NCBI RefSeq assembly: GCF_009905545.1
Contig: NZ_JAAALB010000013.1
Location: 93,723 to 157,722, forward strand
Origin: Cellulophaga sp. BC115SP
GTDB lineage: Bacteria; Bacteroidota; Bacteroidia; Cytophagales; Spirosomataceae
Reading direction: 5' to 3'
DNA length: 64,000 nucleotides
Part shown: positions 34,601-44,800 of the stretch, piece after piece
Layout: each line of letters opens with the position of its first letter
Numbering within the stretch: the stretch's first letter is position 1
Notes under the pieces: model-generated
Databases searched by the model: none
What the model saw: the letters and a program-made list of their open reading frames with translations, nothing else
What the model was told of the DNA's origin: nothing
Translations under genes and position numbers: made by a program

Positions 34601-37059
34601 GCGAACAATTTACCTTATCTACTACAGGCTGTGAAGGAGGAATTGTGCATTGGTTTGCTAATAATTCTGAAGTAGCCCAAGGTCAAACCCATACTTCGTC
34701 GAGTACGGCAACATTTAATGCACAATGCGAAAGTTTAGGTTGTAGGTCAGAATTGAGCAATAGCATTACTCACACGCAATATGGTGAAATTACGGTAGCT
34801 ACCCTCACAGGAAGAGTCACTTGCTTTGGGGATAAAGATGGCGCTGTTGAAGTAAATCCGTCAGGAGGAGCAGGGGCACCTTTTTCTGTAGTTTGGACTA
34901 ATTTTAATAATAACACCTTTAATAGAATTGTTGATTTACCCGCTGGACTGTATAATTATACTATTACAGACCGTATTGGTTGTAAAGTACAAGGAGCAGT
35001 TCCTGTAGATAGACCTAGCGAACCAACAGGCTCAGCAAGTGCTACTGATGTAGTGTGTTTTGGACAAAAAAATGGAAAAATCAATGTATCTGGTACTAGT
35101 GATTACGGTGGTTTTCAATATATTCTCAATCAAGCAGCACCTGTATTATTTGGTAATGGAAATACCAAAACCATCGAAAACTTAGACAAAGGTGCTTACA
35201 CAGTAAAAGTAATTGATGCAAAAGGCTGTACAGTGTTGGCAAATACCACTTTGCAAATTCAAGAACCAACTCAGCTAAAAGTTACCTTACAAAAAACCGT
35301 TAGACCAAAATCATTTAGCTCAAATGATGGAGCAATCGCTGTCAAAATTTCAGGTGGAACTCAACCTTATGGCGTTGAATGGTCTCTTTTGCCAAGTACT
35401 ATTTTGACTTCTAATATCCAAACTACTATCACTGACGATGGCGTAAACTCTCAACTAAGCGCTCTTGGTACAGGAGATTATCAAGTAAAAGCTACCGATA
35501 AAAACCTTTGTAATGCTATTCTGACACAAAAGATTGTAGCGCCTGATAAAATATCTATTACTTCAAAAATCGACTCTATTACGTGTTTTGGAAAAGCTGA
35601 TGCTAAAATTACCCTCACGGTTGCTGGTGGTGTTCAATTACCAACTACACCTTTTTATCAGGTAAACTGGCAACGTGTGGTAAATGGACAAGCACAAACG
35701 ATTTCAAGTAATACCTTAGACTTATCTAAACTAGATAAAGGAACTTATCAAGTAACAGTATTAGACAGCAACGGAATTTCTGAAAAACAAACCTTCATAT
35801 TGAGCGAACCAACCCAGTTGGTAGCTTCGGTACGTCAAACAATCGCCAACTATTGCGCATCGACACCACTTGGGGAAGTACAGATTTTAGCCTCTGGTGG
35901 TCGCAATCCATACAGCTATGCTTGGGACAAAACAAGCCAAACAACAGCCAGTATCAATAAACTTGCTTCGGGTATATACTTAGCAACTGTAACAGATGTA
36001 TCGGGCTGTGTAACGACGGTTCAAGCAACGGTTCAAGATAGTATCAGTCGTTACAAAATGACGACTTCTTACCAACCATCTACCTGCTATGGTCGTTGCG
36101 ATGCACTACTCAAATCAACAGTAGAGGGTGGTGTTGCGCCATATCAATACGAATGGTCAGGCATCAACTCGACGATTGCCAACCCTATCAATGTTTGTGC
36201 AGGCGGGACTACTCAACTGGTTATTACAGATGCTAAAGGATGTCAAATCAAAGGAAATAATATCACCATGACTAGCCCCGACCCTCGTGTTATTGGCTTA
36301 GCTGCTCAGGTTGAGGTTTGTCCTTCAAAATCATTTGATCTTAGTGCATCCTCTGTCCCTTGGGGTAAAACTTACCTTTGGACATATCCAGATGGAAAAA
36401 CTCAAACAACAGCATCTATAAAAGCAGATAGCCTTGGTACATACACCATACAAGTTTTGGATGAAAACAGTTGTGGTGGAGTTCAACAAATCAAAGTTAT
36501 TCCAATCAAGAATATCAATATCCTTTTTGCGATGCCTAGCTCTGCACCAGTTGACAAAGCTGTGGTAGCGATTGATTTGACCAACCCAACACCAACAACC
36601 ATTGCTTGGGAATATCCAACCAGTGCAAAAATGGTTTCTCAAGATGCCTACAGTATCAAACTGACATTCCCGCAGGTGGGCAAATTCAAGATAAAGGAAT
36701 TAGCTACAATTAATAACTGTGTGTACACGCTGACCAAAGAAATTCAAATTATTGAAAAAGCTAACGATGGAAGTTTTCCTGCTCCAACAGCAACTCAGCC
36801 AGCGATGGACTTTACCATTATGGGAAATCCTACTTCTGGCAACAAAGTTACCTTGAGCTTAGAAAATGTTGAAAAGAAAGCCTTTGATATAAGTGTACAG
36901 TCGGCAACGAAGGGAGTTTTGTATCAGAAATCTTACAGTGAAAACGATTTGAAATCTCTGGTGGTTGAAATTCCAGAAAACGAAACAGAGCAGGTGTACT
37001 TCATCACTCTGACAAGTGGCGACCAGAAAATTACCAAAAAGGTATTGATTTATCGCTAG
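31621..37059 (+). CDS. Giant Ig-like/SprB-repeat surface protein with T9SS sorting domain
   Basis: 1812 residues. A signal peptide (about 1-30) is followed by 11 Ig-like domains of about 86 residues (about 36-975) alternating between two types. Type A has VCEGTSVTFSV..GYQWYKNGG; type B has TKCVGxxYTFSV..YQW and a NICDAGTYKV cysteine pair. Next come about six SprB-like repeats (CFGDKDGAVEVNPSGG, CFGQKNGKINVSG, CFGKADAKITLTVAGG, CYGRCDALLKSTVEGG; about 1060-1560). A T9SS C-terminal domain (VYFITLTSGDQKITKKVLIYR) closes the protein. It should be exported by type IX secretion as a long adhesin-like filament. It is the first gene of a same-strand cluster. Confidence 0.92.
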   Translation: MIKLRQFQFIGVFLLTLLWSLQISLPSLSQAPSCTPASITTEPVLANVCQGDGVTFEVVATGTITGYQWYRNGAIITGATSATYTITAQSSNNGDKFKVVVLSSCGNDTSEEVTLSVTNLPSISVNPVGATKCVGETYTFNVTASNAGGYQWLLNDGDISGATNASYTIASICNICDAGTYKVDVFGTGACASQHVTSSSADLTVKIPVDITGNPNSQTVCEGTSVTFSVTASGDITGYQWYKNGGILTGATASTYGITAQTSMNGDKYTVVVKGICGDETSTEATLNVSAKPSISVNPVGATKCVGDTYTFSVVASNAGGYQWMLNNGDISGATNASYSIASVCNICDAGTYKVDVFGTGACASQHVTSSTADLMVKIPVDITGNPNSQTVCEGTSVTFSVTASGDITGYQWYKNGGILTGATASTYGITAQNSMNGDKYTVVVKGICGDVTSTEATLNVNPLPSISTQPVALTKCVGQSASFSVVANNAGSYQWMRNNSDITTATGSSYSITSVCKTCDEGNYKVRINGTGACASNSITSNEVSLAINTPVSIGTNPATQTVCEGTAVTFSVTASGDITGYQWYKNGGILTGATASTYGITAQTSMNGDKYTVVVKGICGDVTSTEATLNVNTLPSISTQPVGATKCVGEAYTFSVSANNASAYQWILNDADISGATNATYALTNICKSCNEGAYKVRIIGTGACLSNTIVSNVANLVVNTPVSISSQPTEQNVCSGSTATFRVKAQGDITGFQWYKNGIAITGATDSTYSVVGSTNGDKFKVEVKGLCGNVISNEVLINVTPTPIISQQPLAATKCVGESVTFNATANNAGSYQWQYKGVNIPGATNASYTRNIVCPDCDGGAYRVIVFGQGVCSSTAVNSDEAILTVNTPISITQQPQATSVCVNSNATFSVNASGTIQGYQWYRNGVKIDGATASTYTFSTLSFNNGEKYKVEITGPCGALMSNEVNLQVNTIIAPTISTNKPSGLCVGEQFTLSTTGCEGGIVHWFANNSEVAQGQTHTSSSTATFNAQCESLGCRSELSNSITHTQYGEITVATLTGRVTCFGDKDGAVEVNPSGGAGAPFSVVWTNFNNNTFNRIVDLPAGLYNYTITDRIGCKVQGAVPVDRPSEPTGSASATDVVCFGQKNGKINVSGTSDYGGFQYILNQAAPVLFGNGNTKTIENLDKGAYTVKVIDAKGCTVLANTTLQIQEPTQLKVTLQKTVRPKSFSSNDGAIAVKISGGTQPYGVEWSLLPSTILTSNIQTTITDDGVNSQLSALGTGDYQVKATDKNLCNAILTQKIVAPDKISITSKIDSITCFGKADAKITLTVAGGVQLPTTPFYQVNWQRVVNGQAQTISSNTLDLSKLDKGTYQVTVLDSNGISEKQTFILSEPTQLVASVRQTIANYCASTPLGEVQILASGGRNPYSYAWDKTSQTTASINKLASGIYLATVTDVSGCVTTVQATVQDSISRYKMTTSYQPSTCYGRCDALLKSTVEGGVAPYQYEWSGINSTIANPINVCAGGTTQLVITDAKGCQIKGNNITMTSPDPRVIGLAAQVEVCPSKSFDLSASSVPWGKTYLWTYPDGKTQTTASIKADSLGTYTIQVLDENSCGGVQQIKVIPIKNINILFAMPSSAPVDKAVVAIDLTNPTPTTIAWEYPTSAKMVSQDAYSIKLTFPQVGKFKIKELATINNCVYTLTKEIQIIEKANDGSFPAPTATQPAMDFTIMGNPTSGNKVTLSLENVEKKAFDISVQSATKGVLYQKSYSENDLKSLVVEIPENETEQVYFITLTSGDQKITKKVLIYR
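32241..33520 (+). repeat. Near-identical 516-bp tandem coding repeats in the Ig protein
   Basis: Each 516-bp unit encodes one type A plus one type B Ig domain. Units begin near 32241, 32757 and 33271. The type A parts are almost identical at the DNA level over more than 200 bp (for example GACCTATGGCATCACTGCTC in all three), far above the other domains, which suggests recent duplication or gene conversion. Confidence 0.85.
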
Positions 37060-37111
37060 GGTATCCCCAACACAGATTTTATATATCTCTTCATGTTAAG
37101 ATTTTAAAGAT

Positions 37112-38839
37112 ATGTCACACTTTTACTTTATAACATATTTACAAAGAGTAGGCTCCTTAGTCGTATTCTTTTGTGCCATACTAAGTCTTCCGCTAAGGGC
37201 ACAAGATGTTAATTTCGAAAATATTATGAAAGCCAAGCCACTCGTAGTTTCGGGTGGACTTACCGCTAATGGAATATTTAGCGCAGGCTTGCCAAACAAT
37301 GATTCTCCGTTTAATTATTTCCTTTCGGGAACGTTAAATTTCAATATCTTGGGTACGATCAATGTACCCGTAATATTGAATTATTCCAACCGAAATATTA
37401 GTCTTTCTCAAGGCTATTCTTTCAATCAATTGAGCTTTAATCCTACTTACAAGTGGATAACGGCTCATATTGGTACCAACTACATGACTTTCTCGCCTTA
37501 TACACTCAATGGGCATCAGTTTGTAGGTGGTGGCTTGGAGCTTACACCCACCAACTGGAAAATTCAACTGATGGGAGGGCGACTGCTCAAAGGGCAATTT
37601 ACGGACACCACTACCACTGGTCCAACTTTCGAACGGATGGGGTATGGCTATAAAGTGGAATATAATCCTGGGAAATTTACTATCGGTACTACCATGTTCA
37701 AGGCTTATGATGTGGCGAACTCAATTCCAGAGGATAAGCGCTATTATCAAAACAGCGTAATCAATCCTAAAGACAATTTGGTGATGGGCTTAAACTTTAG
37801 TACAACACTTTTCCATAAACTTCAAATTGTGATGGATTATGCCAATAGTGTTGTTACCAAAGATCAAGGCGGCGAATATGCCTCTTCTTCTATCAAATCG
37901 CTGGCAGGAATTTTTCATAAAAACAATGCAACTACGGAGTCGTATCACGCTTTTAAATCAAATATCAACTACAATATTGCTCAAACTAACACTATTTTGG
38001 GCGTAGGCTATGAACGAATAGACCCGAACTATACCACCCTAGGAGGATATTATTTTGTAAATGACCTAGAAAACTATACGTTGATGGTTACTCAAAATTT
38101 ACTCAATAATAAACTCAATATAAGTGGTAATATAGGTCTCCAGCGAGATGATTTGCAAAATACAAAAGCTAGTAAACAAAGTAGGTTTATTGGCGCAATG
38201 AATGCAAATCTCCGTTTGGACAATGGCTTATCAATGGGACTTAATTTTTCTAACTTCCAATCTTATCGTTTTGTCAATACCATCTACAATAACATTACCA
38301 GAGTACCAGGACAGCCGCTCGACTCGCTTCGATTCTCATTGATTTCGCAAACGATTGGTTACAACCTTATCAAGCAGCTCAAGAAAACCGAAACCAAGGA
38401 AACGACTTTGACTTTCAATGCCAGTTATCTCAACTCAAGAAACAAACGAGACAACACTGTAGACTCCACTAGTCAGAGCCATGTAGTTACCAGTACAGCC
38501 AGTTACAATATCAACTTTACCAAACAAAAAGCGGCTATCAACTTGGGAGTCAACTATTTCGGGAATGAGTTTTATAACAGCTCGCTCAGAGGTTTTGGCC
38601 CAACGGTAGCTTTACGGAAGACTTTTATCGAAAAAATCAATACCAATTTGAGTTTCTCGGCACTGACCACCCAAAGCAAGACCAATGATGTTAGTACCTC
38701 ATTTACGGTCATGAATATCATGCTCATGGCCAATTGGTCGCCAGCCAAAGGACATAATCTCAATTTGAGTTCGAGTGTAGTCAAAAACCAATCCTCTACA
38801 TTCCTCAACGGTAACATCGGGTATTCTTATTCTTTTTAA
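37112..38839 (+). CDS. Outer-membrane beta-barrel protein of the surface cluster
   Basis: 575 residues. A signal peptide (about 1-30, ending LPLRAQ) is followed by almost continuous alternating amphipathic strands separated by short turns (for example NYSNRNISLSQGYSFNQLSFNP, HIGTNYMTFSPYTLNGHQFVGGGLEL) up to a C-terminal strand ending NGNIGYSYSF. The final aromatic residue is typical of BAM-assembled barrels. About 20 or more strands are possible. It lies 52 bases after the Ig protein gene and 19 before the giant lectin gene, so it may anchor or export one of them. The family was not recognised. Confidence 0.8.
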   Translation: MSHFYFITYLQRVGSLVVFFCAILSLPLRAQDVNFENIMKAKPLVVSGGLTANGIFSAGLPNNDSPFNYFLSGTLNFNILGTINVPVILNYSNRNISLSQGYSFNQLSFNPTYKWITAHIGTNYMTFSPYTLNGHQFVGGGLELTPTNWKIQLMGGRLLKGQFTDTTTTGPTFERMGYGYKVEYNPGKFTIGTTMFKAYDVANSIPEDKRYYQNSVINPKDNLVMGLNFSTTLFHKLQIVMDYANSVVTKDQGGEYASSSIKSLAGIFHKNNATTESYHAFKSNINYNIAQTNTILGVGYERIDPNYTTLGGYYFVNDLENYTLMVTQNLLNNKLNISGNIGLQRDDLQNTKASKQSRFIGAMNANLRLDNGLSMGLNFSNFQSYRFVNTIYNNITRVPGQPLDSLRFSLISQTIGYNLIKQLKKTETKETTLTFNASYLNSRNKRDNTVDSTSQSHVVTSTASYNINFTKQKAAINLGVNYFGNEFYNSSLRGFGPTVALRKTFIEKINTNLSFSALTTQSKTNDVSTSFTVMNIMLMANWSPAKGHNLNLSSSVVKNQSSTFLNGNIGYSYSF

Positions 38840-38858
38840 CTAATTAATACTGAAAGAC

Positions 38859-41800
38859 ATGGCTAAACTAGGCCTTCATACATATCAAATATCGGTACGT
38901 TTCAAACAGCTAATCGTACTGACTTTGTTGCTTGTTGCGGGACAGTTACAAGGTGTAGCTCAACAATATTTCCCAGTGGTTGCCAGATTTACTCAGCTTC
39001 CACCTTATCCCGTATATCTCTCTGATTTTAGCAATCCTGCACAAACAAACCTGTCGATTCAGGTTCAGATGAATGACAAAAGCATTGCATCACGTGCTTT
39101 TCGTATTCGTGTGTACATTGAAGGGCAAGGCTTTCTAATTCAGAGTACCGATTTTGTCCAAGGCGAACCATCGATTACTTTGGTCGAAGGACAGGTATAT
39201 AACATTCCTGCGCCTCAAGTTGCCAACTATTTTAAGCAATACAACCTTAAAATAACCCCTGAGCAATACCGAAAACCATTCAATGAAGGTGCATTTCGTT
39301 TTGGTGTCGAAATCATCGACTTCCAAACCAACCGTCCTATTTCGGGCATTCAGTGGAGTACACCTGTTTGGTTGGTAGTCAACGAACCGCCAGTTTGGGT
39401 AATGCCACAAAATCAGATTAGCGTAACGCCTACCAATCCTCAAAATATCAATTTTCAGTGGGCGCCACGCCACAACAACGTCAACGACGTAGAGTATGAA
39501 TTTACCATTACCGATTTGATGTTGAATAACGGTTTTCAGGGAAATGTCCAAAACCTTTTCTTGTCTCAACCTGCTTATTATCAAACTCGTACACGAAACA
39601 CTGTTTTGAATTATAATGCAACCATGCCACCATTGGTTGTTGGGCGCACGTATGCCTATCGTGTACAAGCAGTTGCTAAGCGTGGGAGCGAAGATGTAGG
39701 TGTTTTTAGAAATAATGGTTACAGCGAAATTCAATATTTTACCTATGGCGAAGCTGTAAAACTCAATCCTCCGACAAACTTACAAGTAGCTTGGACAGAC
39801 GATTTTAAAGGATCTACCTTTAATTGGAAAGGAGATAATGCGCACAAAAATTTTACGGTAGAATTTCGTGAAAAAAATGCTAAAGACTGGAAAAATGTAG
39901 ATGTTACCGCTTCTACAGGTGGCTTATACAATACATTTTTGATTAATAACCTTGCCCCTGAAAAAAGCTATGAAATGCGTGTGACAGGAATTGATGCTCA
40001 AGGGAATCGCGCAACGGCTGAACCTGTAAGCTTAACTAAATCGCCTGCGGCTATTAAGCAAGAAAAACTTGTTTTGAAAGGGAATATCGTTTGGGCTTTT
40101 CGGGCATCAGAACAAAATCTAAATGCTACAGGAAGTGTACTTGAAGCATCTGATAATTCTAGCCTTCCTTCAAGAAAAACCCAACAGGGGACTAACGAAA
40201 CCTCAAGCCCTGCGAATGTCAAATATCCTCTTGAAAAAGCGATTGTGACTTTGTATAATTCACCTGTAGAATTAACGATTGAAAATTTAAAAACCGTAAA
40301 ACCTGAACGCATTGCTACAGTACAAACCGATGCTCAAGGAAAATACTCATTTGATGCACTTGGTGTAAAATTATTGTCAGATGTTAAAAACCTCTACATA
40401 GTTGCCGAATATCAGGGTGAAAATTTTGCTCCTACTATTACTAAGCTTTCGGTAGGTGCTGAGGAAACGGGTACAAAAACGGCTTCTGAAATGGTATTGC
40501 TCGCTAATTCGATTCGTTTTAGTCCGAAAGTCTTAATCAACGGTATGAGCTTACCTTCAGGCGAAACCATCGCTAATAATTCTATAGAAGAAATAGCATT
40601 GTATCGCCTTAAATCGGTTGTTGAGAAAAACCCATATCTCCAACATGAAGGTAACCTTAAAGGCGAACGTGCTTCTTTAACCTATAATAAAGATACTTAT
40701 GTAAAGGTAGGTGAGCTTCTAAGTACCACAACTTTAGCACAAATCTTTAACAATAAAGCCTTCAACGATAAGTTTGTTCTTCGTATTAAACAAAAAGATA
40801 GAAAAGCTGTCGTATTTCCTGTAAATGATATTACCGATTTTCAAGAAGGAAAATACCTAGCCGTTACAGATTATTTTGCCTATAAAGCGCCTGTCAACGT
40901 CATTAGTGGCTACGTAGAGCGCAAAACAGGGGATAAAGTTGAGCGTGTTGCCAATGCTTCAGTACAGTTCCACAATATATCGACTCGTACAGATGGTGAA
41001 GGTTTCTATGAAATGGAAATTCCTCAGGTTTTAGATTTTAGCATTAAAGTTTGGGGGTTTACAACTGGGCCAAATGCAGTTCCTGTTATCAAAGGCACAA
41101 AGATGCTGCTCAATGCTATTGACCCTCTCCTGACAATCAGCAAGGACTCTACCGTTCTGGTATATGAAAATAAAGATATTCAACACAACTTCATGCTTGA
41201 TGGAAATGCTCATTACATAGAAGGACGTGTATTTGGACGTGACAAAAAAATCCTTAGTGGGGCTACTGTTTCCTATAAATCACAATCTACCAAAACAAAC
41301 GAAAATGGCTATTTCAGTATAGGTTTTGCAGGTTCTGAAATGATAGATTCAGTAAAAGTCGAGTTTGACGGCTACGATGTGGCTTATGCTAATATTAGTA
41401 AGTTCAAGAAATCGAAAATTGAAGGGAAAAACTTAGATGATTTTAAAGGTAATCTATTAGCTAAAATAAAAGCCATCACAGATAAAACACAGCGTGAAAA
41501 TTTTTATATAGATAATTTCTCAAAAGCCAAACTTATTGGAGTAAACTACTTTGAGGTAGACTCTATAAAGCTCGAAAATAAAACTACCTATCGAGTAGTT
41601 GCCTATACTAATAAAATAGGGGCTTTGGGCTTACGTTACCAAAGTGATTCTGCTGTGGCTGTTAGTGCTATTCTTAACATAGAGGATGGCGATCGTGATA
41701 TTTCTGCTGCCAAGTTTATCAAAAAGGATGGTGATAAAGAAATCTGGTCAGGTGGATATCTTACGACTACTTCTAAAAGCGAGTTAACAATCAAAGTCAC

Positions 41801-44800
41801 TAATAAGAAGGTAATGAACAACGATACCACAGTGGCTTTCAATGGCTTTGTTGAAGAAGAAATAAGTATTCCATTACCTAAAAGATATGTTAAAGGGGAT
41901 ACAGTTTTGGTAAAAGTACGCCTCAAACCTGCCATCTACTTTAATGGAGCTGTGTATGATAGTACATTTTACATTGCTGGTGTTCGTGAAAATGGTCGTA
42001 AAGCAGGAGACAAATACAAGGGTCTAGCAGAGGTAGAAGTATCAGTAAATGGAAGTAAAATCAAAACTGATGCCGAGGGTAAATTTAAATTGCGAGTTCC
42101 AAAAGGTGAAGACATCGAAATGGAATTTACCAAAACGGACTTCAATACCATAAAACATGCCTTTACGGCTGCAATTGTGAATCAGCACAGCGGCAACAAT
42201 ACAAGGGCATTTTATATGCTGGCTCAGGATAAAGAATTGCCAAAGTTCAAAACCCTAATGAACTTTAATATTAATATCGACAATATTGTCAAGCATTCTA
42301 ACAACACCTACATGATTTCGGGAAGCTTGCTGCTTGACAAAGGAAAACTCGAAAAATCAAAAAATATCTTTAAGGCTGGCGATACTAAAACGCTTACTTT
42401 CAAAAACGTTGTCGTAAAAGAAGATACCAACAAAACCAACGCAATTATTACTCAAAATAAGATTGATTTTGTAGAAACAGAGGCCAAAATCAAACTTTTT
42501 GGGTACGCCCCAATCTTGCTGACAGGTAACCCCGTTGGTGAGCCTTACATTCGTTTGCAACAGACAGATGCAAAATCTACTAGCTTAAGTAGTAATGGTA
42601 AAATTGGAGCCTCAACGATGGAGCTTACCAGAACCGAAATGATGGATATTACTTTCGGAAAGATGGAACTAGAGTTGAAAAAAGATGAATCCAAAGATGC
42701 TAAGCTAGGTAAATTTGATGATAAACTCTCTGATAAAGATGCAGGAAAACGAGAAAAGGCTGCCACAGAAAAGAAAGATCTTGAAAAACAGATTCAAGGT
42801 AAAGTAGATGAAGCCAACAAGGCATTATATCAAGATGTTATTGCTGCTAAATCTTCCAGCCAAGAAGCACGTGACAACGCTGCAAAAGAGCTTAAAGGTC
42901 TTAGCCCAAAAGATGTAACTGCTGTTCCAGATAAAGAGCCATTATTGTTAGCGTTTGCTCCTATGGCACTAGAAGAACTATCTGAAACAAAAGAATACAA
43001 AATTATTTTCCCTGAAGCATCTAAAGTAAATCAAATCAAAAAATTAGGAGCTAAAAAGGATACTTCTACTTCAGGTGAAACAAAAAAACTTAAACATGAT
43101 GACTTCTTAAAGTTTTCTCTAGGTTTGGGAGGTCTTGTTTCAGCAGGTATAGATCCGGAATCTGCTGTACTCAAAAAGTCAGGGGTAAGTATGAAAGGGG
43201 TACTTTTACTTCCTGAGATATGGCGATTTACGAAAAATAACCCGCTTACTATTGAAAAGTTGGAGATTAACGACGCCTTCGAAATGAAGTCGATCATGAT
43301 AGGTAAGTCAGATCCTGACAAAAAAGAATTTGTCAAGTTTGGCGTAGCCGACACTTGGATGTGTTATATCAATACAGTACAAATATTTAGTGGTTTTAAA
43401 GGATTCAACTTAGGTGGAACATTTAATACGGATAAAGAAAACTTTGTCAATATCAATGCCTTAGGATTTACTATTATCAAAGATAAAATATTCCCTAATG
43501 TCGATATCAGTACTCCGAAGGATGGCTTTAGATTTAGTAAGCTCCGCTTTAAAACGGTTGGTAAAAAGAATATTACTATCAAAGGAAACCCTAAAGATGC
43601 CAGTTATGAGATAGAAGGGTCATTACGAATTGAGTGGGACGAATCTGATCTTAAAACATTTACTAGCGATTCTACAGATAGATTTGGAAAACGTCTTTCT
43701 CAAGATGAGATAGATAAAAATGTAGCCCTAAGAAAAGCCAATGAAGGCAATGCTGCTTTTGAAGCTGAGCAAAGTTCACTTAAAACCAACAAAGAAAATA
43801 AAAAGTTTGAGGATACCCAAAAGCAACTTACTCAGGCTGAAGAAGAACTAAAAGCACTTGCTAAACTCAAAGAAGAGCTCACTAGTGAATATGACAAACT
43901 ATCTAAAGAGCAACAATCACTCAATGTAAAGCGTATTGCTCTCACCAGAAAATATACAGGAGCTAGTCGTGACTCTGAACAGGCTAAAGAGGAAGAGAAA
44001 GCACAGACTGAAGCAGAAACAAGTAATAAAAACAAAGAGAAGGATGTTGATGCTCGTTGGAAAAAATGGCAAGATGATAATACTGCCAAAGAAAACGAAA
44101 TCACTAAACTCAAAGCAGCATTAGAACCACTTACGCAAGCACGTGAAAAAGCGGCTAAGGAAAAACAAGAAGCAGACGAAAAACAAAAAGCTGAAGCCGC
44201 TACTAAACAGAAGGAGGCGGATAAAAACAAAGCAATCGAAACTCAAAAACGTGAAGCGATTGATGCAGGTAAATCTTACGTTTCAACTGATACGACTGCC
44301 AACAAATCTGGAAGTGGTTTAGATTGGAAGAAACGCATTTTCCCTCTAGAAGTAACAGCTTTTACGTGGTCGACTTCTGGAAAATTCTTGGTGGCAGTTT
44401 CTCCTTCGCAAGATGCTTTGAGATTTGAATCATTTGCTATTAAGATTCGTCGAATCGTCTACACACGTGGTATGAAAACCACGCCTGCACAGATGACCGA
44501 CATGCTCAAAATGAGTGAAGACGAGGTAAACAGAATGAATACCTCATCTAAGTTCAATGATGCCAATACCTATGTCAATGACGATGGCAAACGTGTTGGT
44601 GCACTTAGCAAAGACAACCAAGAGTCTAAAGCTAACGCTTCGGTCGATGGTCTTGCACTAAAAGCTATTGAAGATAAGGTAGTAGCTGCCAGTCCAGATA
44701 CTCTACAATGGGCGATGGGTTTTGCAGGAGGTGTTGAGCTAGATTTCAAATCTATCAATGTAGACTCAGATGTATCTATGTACATCGGCGACTTTGGTAA

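Noticed and set aside
39135..39734. Reverse-strand ORF of 199 residues inside the giant lectin gene
   Set aside because: It lies entirely within a well-supported long coding frame and has a low-complexity, frame-shadow composition; no signal or domain.
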